Positions 1-6,132 of a stretch of DNA of 6,132 nt are shown here, piece after piece. The position numbers and the translations under genes were made by a program. The stretch is from Flavobacteriales bacterium (GTDB lineage: Bacteria; Bacteroidota; Bacteroidia; Flavobacteriales_D; Parvicellaceae), in NCBI GenBank assembly GCA_026993705.1, contig JALWSJ010000195.1, forward strand, positions 1 through 6,132. Direction: 5' to 3'. Each line of letters starts with the position of its first letter. Position 1 is the stretch's first letter. Under the pieces are notes generated by a model. The model was not told where the DNA came from. It did not search any database and was given only the letters and a program-made list of their open reading frames with translations.

Positions 1-345
1 GTAGGGGAGTATGTGAATCCTGTAACACAAACGATTCCTGTTTTCGTAGGAATTAATAATTCCGAAGTTCCACTATATAATGGAATGTATTTGGAGTCAG
101 AGATATTATGTAACTCTGTATCTAAGGGTGTTGAGTTACCACGGACAGCTATTTTCGGTAAAGATATGGTGTTTGTAGTGGATGAAAACAATCAATTGCA
201 TAAAAAGAGAGTGAAGATAATTACACGTCAAGACAAAACTGTTTTGGTAAAGGGGCTTAATGATGGTGAGTTGGTCGTAAATGAAGCAATTGTGAATGCC
301 AAAGAAGGAGATAAAGTAGCTTTATTAATTCCTAATTCAAGATGA
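1..345 (+). CDS. RND efflux periplasmic adaptor subunit (HlyD/AcrA family), 3' part only
   Basis: This is the C-terminal 114 residues of a membrane fusion protein that links an inner-membrane RND permease to an outer-membrane channel across the periplasm. The reading frame is open from base 1, so the GTG at 13 is an internal valine codon and not a start; the real start lies upstream of the window. The segment begins with the beta-barrel strand pattern VNPVTQTIPVFV, followed by the family's characteristic L-x-x-G-M-Y-L-E motif (residues about 25-32 of the fragment). It ends with the membrane-proximal beta domain: LPRTAIF, then FVVDENN, then a final strand containing GDKVALL. The stop overlaps the start of the permease gene as ATGA (342-345), which is typical of adaptor/permease pairs and suggests translational coupling. 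The substrate cannot be read from this part. Confidence 0.9.
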   Translation, partial: VGEYVNPVTQTIPVFVGINNSEVPLYNGMYLESEILCNSVSKGVELPRTAIFGKDMVFVVDENNQLHKKRVKIITRQDKTVLVKGLNDGELVVNEAIVNAKEGDKVALLIPNSR

Positions 346-3300
346 GAAAGTTTATATCCTTTTTTATAAAGTATCCTATTTGGGCAAATGCTATCATCTT
401 GATAACCGCTTTGGCAGGAGTAATGAGTTTGGTTACGATGAAACATTCCTTTTTTCCGGAACTTAATCCCAATAAAATTTTTATTACTGTAGCTTATCCT
501 GGTGCTTCTCCCGATGAAATAGAGGAGGGGATTACCACAAAAATAGAAGAGGCTTTGGTGGGTATTGACGGGATAAAAGAAACGACCTCAACTTCCTCTG
601 AAAATTTATGTAAAGTTAATATTGAAGCCTACGAAGGGACGGGTTTAAATATCTTGTTACAAGATGTAAAAAATGCCGTTGATGGTATTATTTCAATGCC
701 TGAAGGAGCAGAAAAACCAATTGTAATTGCTCAAAAATCTAGAGGAATGGGGAGTATGGGGGGAATGGTCGGCTATTTGACGTTGAAAGGACCTAATGAT
801 TTATTTTTACTCAAAGATAAAGCCGATAAAATAGAAAGGGATTTTTTGGCGTCAAAGAAAATTTCTCAAATAACGATTTTTGGTTATGCCCCACAGATTA
901 TAGCCATTGATATACGAGCCGATGATTTATTAAAGTATAACTTAACTTTTGATGAAATTAGTCAGAAAGTAAAAAGTAATAATCTTGATATTTCAGCCGG
1001 AACGATAAAGGGTAGGGAAGAGGAGCTTTTTATTCGTTCACTTGGAAAGTCAACAGACCCGGTTGTTCTTGAACAAATTATCATAAAAACATTACCATCC
1101 GGAGACTTGTTGAGGCTAAAAGATGTAGCTGATGTACAGTTTACTTTCGCCGACATTGCTATCGAGAATTATGTTGATAGAAAGAGAAGTGTATCGTTCA
1201 TCATTAAGAAATTGCCGAGTGAAGATTTACGTGAGATTTCTGATTTTATAGACGAGTATATTACGGAGTTCAATGAAGAAAATGAGAGCTATGAGATGCA
1301 AAAATTGTTTATGTTCTCCGAATTATTGGATCAAAGAATTGATATGCTTACCGGGAACTTGGTGCTTGGCTTGTTGTTGGTTTGTTTGGTGCTTGGTTTT
1401 TTCTTGAGTATTCGACTTTCGATGTGGGTGGCTTTTGGTATTCCTTTTTCCTTTCTGGGAATGTTCTTTTTAGGTTCGCTTTACGGGATGACCGTAAATA
1501 TGATTTCATTATTTGGAATGATACTCGTTGTGGGTATTTTGGTGGATGATGGAATTGTAATCGCTGAAAATATCTTCTCTCATTATGAACGAGGAAAATC
1601 AGCTGTACAAGCAGCTGTTGACGGAACGATGGAGGTGCTTTCTTCTGTATTTACTTCCATTCTGACCACGATTATGGCATTTGGCTTTCTATTATTCGTA
1701 GGTGGACAAATGGAAATGATGGAAGAAATGGCATTTAGTGTTATTGCTTGTCTTATTTTCTCAATGATAGAATCGTTTTTGATTCTACCTTCTCATCTTT
1801 CGCACAAAAGAATATTAAGTCCAACTAAAATTACGTGGTATAAGAAGATAAGAAACGGAATTGAAAACTCCATAACTTCAATAACTGATTCTTATGCTAA
1901 GCTTACAGAGAAATTGACAAAAAAATATAGAATTAGTGTATTTATTCCTGTATTGTTTATTTTGTTAACTTTTGTGTTAATAAAAGCAGGAGTAATTAAA
2001 GGAGCTTTTTTTCCGGGCGTTCCGTTTGACGATATTTCTATAGATATAGCTTTTAAACCGGGAGAGAGAGAAACCAAAACAAGAAATTTTATTTGGTATT
2101 TGAATGATGTAGTTGATGAATATAAAGCCGAGTTAAAAAAGGAGTACGGAACAGATTTGATAAAATACGTATCCAGTAATATCGGGCAAGCACAAAGAAT
2201 AAATGAGACAGGCAGTCATGCAGGGTCTATGCGTATTTCCATCAAGGAAAATGATTTTATTTCAACGGCTAAGATTTCATCAAAATTAAAGAAGAGAATC
2301 AATGTAGATTCGTTGAAGAAATTGGAGAAATTTACAATTGGAGGAGATACACCATTTGGAAAAGACATATCTATCTCTTTACAAAGTACGCATTCTGAAG
2401 AATTAGAAAAAGCTGTAAAATGGGTGAAACATGAAATAGAAAAGATGCCAGAAGTATTGGATTTGACCGATAACGCGGGAATAGGGAATCGTGAAATACA
2501 TATTGATTTAAAACCTAAAGCTCATTTATTAGGGCTTACTGAGGCTACTGTAATGAGTCAAATACGAAACGGTTTTTATGGAAAAGAAATACAACGCGTA
2601 ATAGTTGGTCGTGATGAAATTAAAATATGGACACGTTTCCCAGAAGAAGATAGAAATTCTATAGGCGATTTAGAAAACCTAAGAATTAAAAATCAAAGTG
2701 GGTTAGAAGTTCCACTTATTGAGATAGCCGATTATCAGATAAAAAGAGGAAAAGTATCAATTAAACATATAAATGGAAATAAAGAAGTTCGTATCATTGG
2801 TTCACTCTATGATAGTGAACTTTCTAAAGAAGTGAATGATAAGATACAGACTAAAATATTAGATAATGTACAAGATAAATTTCCTAATGTTCATTATTCT
2901 GTGAAAGGGCAAGCGGAAAAAGCCCAAGAGTCAATGGTTAGTTTAATGCGTTCATTTGGGTTGGCGATTTTGTTTATTCTTATTATTTTATCCTTAAACT
3001 TCTCATCATTCTATCAAGCTCGATTAATCATGATGATGATTCCGATTGGAATTTTTAGTGCTTTAATCGGACATGGTATTAAAGGGATTCCCTTCTCTAT
3101 GTTTAGTTTCTTTGGAATTATCGGTTTGGTTGGGATTTTGGTAAATGATGCCGTGGTATTTTTAGATCAATACAATCGATATTTAGAGCAAGGAATGAAT
3201 GTCAGACAAGCGGCAGTAGAAGCAGGACGAGCAAGGTTTAGACCTATTATTTTAACGTCAATAACTACTGTAGTAGGATTATTGCCTTTAATTTATTTTG

Positions 3301-3533
3301 AGACAAGTTTCCAAGCTCAATTTCTTATCCCTATGGCAGTTTCTATTGCTTTTGGTGTATTGTTTGGCACGTTTTTCTTATTGTTTTTTTATCCTTCGCT
3401 TTTACTGTTTTTCAATGATATGCGAAGAGCACGCTTTTGGCTTTGGAGAGGAGGAGAAATTCCACCAACTCCTTTAGAAGTAGAGCCAATTACTAAAATC
3501 AAAAAACGCCTTTCTGAAATAGAAGAAGGATAA
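342..3533 (+). CDS. Efflux RND transporter permease subunit (AcrB/HAE-like)
   Basis: A 1063-residue inner-membrane proton-driven exporter, the usual full length for AcrB-type permeases. It has the duplicated RND layout. TM1 is at about 13-31 and is followed by FFPELNP and the porter-domain motif YPGASPDEIE. TM2-6 lie at about 335-482 and TM7 at about 530-550, followed by a second porter domain that opens with FFPGVPFDD. TM8-12 lie at about 868-1025. TM4 carries the acidic pair D402-D403 in GILVDDGIV, matching AcrB D407/D408. In TM10 the site of AcrB K940 is N935 (GILVNDAVV), so the classic proton-relay lysine is absent; R965 and T972 in TM11 probably match AcrB R971 and T978. The ATG overlaps the adaptor stop, so the two are co-translated partners. 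The outer-membrane channel is not in the window. The exported compound is unknown: it could be drugs, lipids or other small molecules. The absence of CusA-like Met and acidic relay patterns argues against a metal pump. Confidence 0.96.
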   Translation: MRKFISFFIKYPIWANAIILITALAGVMSLVTMKHSFFPELNPNKIFITVAYPGASPDEIEEGITTKIEEALVGIDGIKETTSTSSENLCKVNIEAYEGTGLNILLQDVKNAVDGIISMPEGAEKPIVIAQKSRGMGSMGGMVGYLTLKGPNDLFLLKDKADKIERDFLASKKISQITIFGYAPQIIAIDIRADDLLKYNLTFDEISQKVKSNNLDISAGTIKGREEELFIRSLGKSTDPVVLEQIIIKTLPSGDLLRLKDVADVQFTFADIAIENYVDRKRSVSFIIKKLPSEDLREISDFIDEYITEFNEENESYEMQKLFMFSELLDQRIDMLTGNLVLGLLLVCLVLGFFLSIRLSMWVAFGIPFSFLGMFFLGSLYGMTVNMISLFGMILVVGILVDDGIVIAENIFSHYERGKSAVQAAVDGTMEVLSSVFTSILTTIMAFGFLLFVGGQMEMMEEMAFSVIACLIFSMIESFLILPSHLSHKRILSPTKITWYKKIRNGIENSITSITDSYAKLTEKLTKKYRISVFIPVLFILLTFVLIKAGVIKGAFFPGVPFDDISIDIAFKPGERETKTRNFIWYLNDVVDEYKAELKKEYGTDLIKYVSSNIGQAQRINETGSHAGSMRISIKENDFISTAKISSKLKKRINVDSLKKLEKFTIGGDTPFGKDISISLQSTHSEELEKAVKWVKHEIEKMPEVLDLTDNAGIGNREIHIDLKPKAHLLGLTEATVMSQIRNGFYGKEIQRVIVGRDEIKIWTRFPEEDRNSIGDLENLRIKNQSGLEVPLIEIADYQIKRGKVSIKHINGNKEVRIIGSLYDSELSKEVNDKIQTKILDNVQDKFPNVHYSVKGQAEKAQESMVSLMRSFGLAILFILIILSLNFSSFYQARLIMMMIPIGIFSALIGHGIKGIPFSMFSFFGIIGLVGILVNDAVVFLDQYNRYLEQGMNVRQAAVEAGRARFRPIILTSITTVVGLLPLIYFETSFQAQFLIPMAVSIAFGVLFGTFFLLFFYPSLLLFFNDMRRARFWLWRGGEIPPTPLEVEPITKIKKRLSEIEEG

Positions 3534-3549
3534 CCACAATTTGTTTTTT

Positions 3550-4239
3550 ATGTATAGAATTTTTGTACTCTTATTATTGTTTATTCCACTTTTTTATTTT
3601 GGTCAAAAAAAAGATACGATTTCCCGAAAAATGATAAAACAAATGAAACGGGAAATGGCACAACAAGCCATAAACGAATTAAAAAATGGAGTACTATTGG
3701 TGCAATTAAAAACCAAACATAAAAGTATAGAAGCACTCAATAAAAGAGGTTTTACTAAAAGAGCAGAAAAAATAAAAAAAGAACAAGAAGAAGACAATAG
3801 AAACATTATCAATGGATTCCGTAAGTATTATGATTTTAGTCCAGTCTATTTTTTCTATTCTAATGATAAAAAAAAGGTAGAACAGCATAATTTTGATTCT
3901 GTTCGCTTTGTGGAACTCGATTCAACATCTTTTAAATTTCTTCCCGATACTTCTACCATCTATAGTGTATTAGATACTGCTAAATATTATATAGCAGAGT
4001 TTGGAACAAATAATTATAGCCAATCAACCTTACGGTATCTGCCTAATTTTGATGATCAATATGACAGGGGATTAGAGTTTGAAGCATTACTAATAAAAAA
4101 TAAAGACTATCTTCAACTCTCTCATCCATTTCCGTACTATGTAAAAACGAACGAAGGAATAAAAGTAGGAGATTTAAAACGTTGGGAAACCATCAAAAAA
4201 ATGAATCAAAAATTACATTACTTTTATCAAAACCAATGA
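3550..4239 (+). CDS. Conserved hypothetical secreted protein, flavobacterial type
   Basis: A 229-residue protein of unknown function. With the ATG at 3550 it begins with Arg3, a hydrophobic run at about 4-17 (IFVLLLLFIPLFYF) and G-Q at 18-19, a common Flavobacteriia signal-peptide end, so the product is probably exported to the periplasm. No lipobox cysteine is present. Residues about 20-80 are rich in Lys, Glu and Gln and probably helical. The rest is a mixed aromatic and charged domain with SPVYFFYS near 97-104, FVELDS near 121-126, and HPFPYYVKT near 192-200. I recall similar uncharacterised proteins in Flavobacteriia but no named domain. A TTG start at 3541 would add three residues (MFF) and sits 10 nt after AGAAGGA (3524-3530); I prefer the ATG but the choice is uncertain. 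It starts 16 bp after the permease stop and its own stop overlaps the anmK ATG, so it belongs to the same transcript. Confidence 0.8.
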   Translation: MYRIFVLLLLFIPLFYFGQKKDTISRKMIKQMKREMAQQAINELKNGVLLVQLKTKHKSIEALNKRGFTKRAEKIKKEQEEDNRNIINGFRKYYDFSPVYFFYSNDKKKVEQHNFDSVRFVELDSTSFKFLPDTSTIYSVLDTAKYYIAEFGTNNYSQSTLRYLPNFDDQYDRGLEFEALLIKNKDYLQLSHPFPYYVKTNEGIKVGDLKRWETIKKMNQKLHYFYQNQ

Positions 4240-5291
4240 GATATAATATAATAGGAGTAATGTCAGGAACATCGTTAGACGGCGTAGATGTTGCCTACTG
4301 TTCTTTTGAAAAAATAGATAATACGTGGCAGTATAAAATAATAAAAGCAAAGACTTATCCTTACGATGAACGTTGGCAAAAAGAACTAAATGAGATAGAA
4401 AACCAATCGACACTACAATTTGTACAATTGGATAATTATTTGGGTATATATTTCGGTAAAATTATCAATTTGTTTATCGAAGAATCAGGAATTGATAGAA
4501 ACGAAATCGATGCTATTGCATCACATGGACATACTATTTTTCATCAACCAGAAAAACGATTTACATCGCAAATAGGCAATGGAGCTCACATTTGTGCTGA
4601 AACTCAATTAAAGACTATTTGTGATTTTCGCTCGATAGATGTAGCACTAGGAGGAGAGGGAGCTCCCCTTGTTCCCATTGGTGATTTACTTCTTTTTCAA
4701 GATTATGAATATTGCCTGAACTTAGGCGGGATTGCCAATATTTCACATAAGTCAGCATCTACCATATCAGCAAGAGATATTACCTTTGCCAATATGGCGG
4801 GGAATTATCTCAGTCAACAACTCAACCTTAGTTATGATGAAGGAGGAGAGTTAGCAAAATATGGATATTTAGATAAGGATTTATTAGCTAAACTAACAAG
4901 TACAATAAACCAAATTAACAAAGAGCACACATCATTAGGAAAAGAATTATTTTTAAAACACGTTGCTCCTTTATTCAATAGTTTTGAAATCCCTATTAAA
5001 GATAAACTCCACACTTTAGGCGTTCATATAGGCAAAACAATAGCAGAATACACTACTGAAAATGCTAAAATACTAGTTACTGGAGGCGGAGCATACAACA
5101 ATTATTGGATAGAAGAAATACAAAAACAACACAGAGAAGTAGTTGTACCCAACCAAGAACTCATCGACTTTAAGGAAGCTCTTATATTTGCATTTTTAGG
5201 GGTGTTAAGATTAGAAAAAACACCCAATTGTTTAAGTTCAGTTACTCGTGCTTCTAAAAATAATATCGGAGGGTGTATTTACCTAGCCTAA
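4236..5291 (+). CDS. anmK: Anhydro-N-acetylmuramic acid kinase
   Basis: A 351-residue cytoplasmic kinase of the AnmK family. It hydrolyses the 1,6-anhydro ring of anhMurNAc and phosphorylates it to MurNAc-6-phosphate, a step in recycling peptidoglycan sugars. Motifs in order are GVMSGTSLDGVD (7-18, phosphate-binding loop), SHGHT (96-100), CDFRSIDVALGGEGAPLVP (129-147), LNLGGIAN (161-168), D181 in RDITFAN, and TGGGAY (282-287). D181 aligns with the FD of FDTGPGN in proteobacterial enzymes, whose Asp is the catalytic base. The C-terminal block runs from DFKEALIFAFLG to NCLSSVT. The length is close to the roughly 370 of E. coli AnmK. The ATG at 4236 is chosen because it places the glycine motif at residue 7 as in homologues and overlaps the upstream stop as ATGA; a TTG at 4182 would add 18 unrelated residues. 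Local departures from the enterobacterial form are GPG to TFA after D181 and TGA to TRA near the C-terminus. The active-site set looks intact. Confidence 0.96.
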   Translation: MRYNIIGVMSGTSLDGVDVAYCSFEKIDNTWQYKIIKAKTYPYDERWQKELNEIENQSTLQFVQLDNYLGIYFGKIINLFIEESGIDRNEIDAIASHGHTIFHQPEKRFTSQIGNGAHICAETQLKTICDFRSIDVALGGEGAPLVPIGDLLLFQDYEYCLNLGGIANISHKSASTISARDITFANMAGNYLSQQLNLSYDEGGELAKYGYLDKDLLAKLTSTINQINKEHTSLGKELFLKHVAPLFNSFEIPIKDKLHTLGVHIGKTIAEYTTENAKILVTGGGAYNNYWIEEIQKQHREVVVPNQELIDFKEALIFAFLGVLRLEKTPNCLSSVTRASKNNIGGCIYLA

Positions 5292-5295
5292 AGAA

Positions 5296-5946
5296 TTACC
5301 AAGGTTGAATATCAACAATATGAAATTCAGGTTTAGGTCCCGACTTTCCAGCTTCCCCCCAGCTACCATCCTTTCCTTTAGATCCGTTTCGCCCAGCTTT
5401 TCCTCCTTCTAACGGTTTACCACCATGTCCAGCACTGCCTCCTTTACCTCCTTTTCCAGGTAACCCTCCTTTGTTGGAAACAAAAATTGAGTTTCTAATA
5501 CCCTCGGCATTTTTATTTATAAAAATACGAACGACACCACCATTTCCTCCGTTTCCACCATTTCCTCCGTCTCCACCATCACCACCATTACCAGCTCGTT
5601 TTACTTTGCCCTTTTTTGTTACAATAGCATCATCTCCATTTTTTCCATTCATCCCATTTTGACCGTTTCCTCCGTTACCACCATTGCTGCTGACATAAAT
5701 TTTTGGAGGATGTTCCGCCGATTTATAGCAATAGACAATAGCATTATCAACATTTGCTTTTATAATGTATAACTTGCTAATAGTGTCTCTTACAATGTAC
5801 AAGTCAATAGAGCTTCCATCAGTTCCGTCACCACCATGACCGCCATTTTTTCCGTCTTTACCATCTCTGCCAAATATACCTTGATTGAGTGTTGCACTCC
5901 CACCGTAATAACTTCCCCCTGGTTTTGTAGTCCCCGAAAAATCCAA
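5296..5946 (-). CDS. Glycine-rich Gly-X-Y repeat protein, probable 3' part of a longer or frameshifted gene
   Basis: From a TTG at 5946 this frame gives 216 residues of low-complexity, probably surface or envelope protein; the function is unknown. Gly-X-Y blocks lie at about residues 23-44, 89-105, 118-137 and 160-204. Asn, Asp and Lys fill X and Y and proline is scarce, so it is collagen-like in period only. Between the blocks are beta-like segments: IDLYIVRDTISKLYII (47-62), IVYCYKS (70-76), VVRIFINKN (138-146) and FHIVDIQPW at the end. The alternation, with a final non-glycine strand, resembles glycine-rich proteins I recall from Flavobacteriaceae. No signal peptide follows the TTG. The same frame stays open upstream to 6015 and still looks coding (FEDSDTIPFNYKGD), but has no ATG or GTG there. 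An AAAGG lies 10 nt before the TTG. I think the true protein starts farther upstream in another phase (see 6012-6131). It converges on anmK with 4 bp between stops. Confidence 0.72.
   Translation of the reverse strand: MDFSGTTKPGGSYYGGSATLNQGIFGRDGKDGKNGGHGGDGTDGSSIDLYIVRDTISKLYIIKANVDNAIVYCYKSAEHPPKIYVSSNGGNGGNGQNGMNGKNGDDAIVTKKGKVKRAGNGGDGGDGGNGGNGGNGGVVRIFINKNAEGIRNSIFVSNKGGLPGKGGKGGSAGHGGKPLEGGKAGRNGSKGKDGSWGEAGKSGPKPEFHIVDIQPW
5537..5592 (-). repeat. Imperfect 9/18-bp tandem repeat encoding Gly-Gly-Asn/Asp triplets
   Basis: Within the glycine-rich gene the plus strand shows a run of CCACCATTT/CCTCCGTTT-type nonamers. A 16-bp block (5537-5552) recurs exactly at 5555-5570, giving an 18-bp period, and decayed units continue to about 5592. 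On the coding strand this specifies alternating Gly-Gly-Asn and Gly-Gly-Asp. Units are multiples of three, so slippage would change the number of triplets without breaking the frame. Confidence 0.7.
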
Positions 5947-6011
5947 ATTAATATCGCCTTTATAGTTAAATGGTATAGTATCGCTATCTTCAAATATAAA
6001 GTCATTTGTAA

Positions 6012-6131
6012 CTATTCAGCGGACGAAGATACATTAAAAATAATTATTTTTAGAATAAAGTTTTCCTCATCAAGTTTTTCGTAACTAAGGAAAGAAGTTA
6101 AAAAATGAAGTACTAAATTTACTACCTTAGA
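6012..6131 (-). pseudogene. Possible upstream piece of the glycine-rich gene, in a different reading frame and cut by the window edge
   Basis: Reading the minus strand from 6131, one phase is open for 39 codons until a TAG at 6014-6012, with no start codon inside, so it would continue from beyond the window. It encodes a plausible charged-then-beta stretch (YEKLDEENFILK, then IIIFNVSSSAE). The glycine-rich frame becomes open at 6015, just where this one stops. A single one-base shift at GCTGAATAG (6020-6012) would read through as SSSAE-IVTNDFIFEDSD. The other two phases of this stretch contain several stops. The alternative is a non-coding upstream region, which cannot be excluded from 120 bases. 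Confidence 0.4.
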
Positions 6132-6132
6132 T

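Noticed and set aside
4182..4235. 18-codon N-terminal extension of AnmK from a TTG
   Set aside because: It overlaps the upstream gene heavily, is not like AnmK N-termini, and the ATG at 4236 gives the expected position of the glycine motif.
5200..5225. Inverted repeat GGGTGTT...AACACCC near the end of anmK as a terminator
   Set aside because: It has a 7-bp stem with a 12-base loop, lies inside the coding region about 65 bases before the stop, and is not followed by a T-tract.
5471..5662. Plus-strand open frame with a striking proline run (PPFPPFPPFPPSPPSPP)
   Set aside because: It is the exact complement of the Gly-Gly-Asn/Asp codons of the minus-strand glycine-rich gene; the proline pattern is a by-product of GGN codons read backward.
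5296..5946. Possible PE_PGRS or true collagen-type protein
   Set aside because: There is no PE domain, the sequence is AT-rich Bacteroidota-like, and proline is nearly absent from the Gly-X-Y blocks.
5991..5998. Minus-strand TATATTTG matching the Bacteroidota -7 promoter consensus TAnnTTTG
   Set aside because: No TTTG-type -33 element is found at the right distance, the site falls inside sequence that looks coding, and such 8-mers are frequent in AT-rich DNA.
6031..6072. Minus-strand short reading MRKTLF as a signal-peptide start for the glycine-rich protein
   Set aside because: It meets a TAA after six codons, and linking it to the glycine-rich frame would need more than one frame change; kept only as a remote alternative.
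5836..6084. Plus-strand open frame of about 82 codons opposite the 5' end of the glycine-rich gene
   Set aside because: It has no recognisable domain or start context and runs antisense to better-supported minus-strand coding sequence.

Overview
The window comes from a low-GC member of the Bacteroidota, most likely class Flavobacteriia. The support is the AT-rich sequence, a tripartite-type RND pump of Bacteroidota style, weak or absent Shine-Dalgarno sequences with ATGA stop/start overlaps, a secreted hypothetical protein of flavobacterial appearance, and a Gly-X-Y low-complexity protein of a kind I recall from Flavobacteriaceae. I cannot name the genus from the sequence. There are no RNA genes, insertion sequences, CRISPR arrays or phage genes, and no gene-free stretch longer than about 300 bases.

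Positions 1-5291 hold four tightly packed plus-strand genes. They are the 3' end of an RND efflux periplasmic adaptor (1-345), a full-length inner-membrane RND permease (342-3533), a small secreted protein of unknown function (3550-4239) and anhydro-N-acetylmuramic acid kinase, anmK (4236-5291). The adaptor/permease and hypothetical/anmK junctions are both ATGA overlaps, and the middle gap is 16 bp, so all four are probably co-transcribed and translationally coupled. An outer-membrane factor (TolC type) and a promoter are expected upstream of the window.

Adaptor and permease would form two of the three parts of a proton-driven export pump. AnmK acts in the cytoplasm on the anhydro-sugar released from peptidoglycan turnover. 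No direct functional link between pump and kinase can be shown; their linkage may be positional only.

Positions 5296-6132 read on the minus strand and converge on anmK with a 4-bp gap. They encode a glycine-rich protein built from Gly-X-Y blocks alternating with short beta-like segments. This gene has no ATG start in the window. An open reading frame in a different phase lies directly upstream, and the two would join into one plausible protein by a single one-base shift near 6012-6018. The gene is therefore either frameshifted (real or a sequencing error) or starts at an internal TTG. This broken or unusual 5' end is the most interesting observation. I see no clear sign of a new multi-gene biological system.
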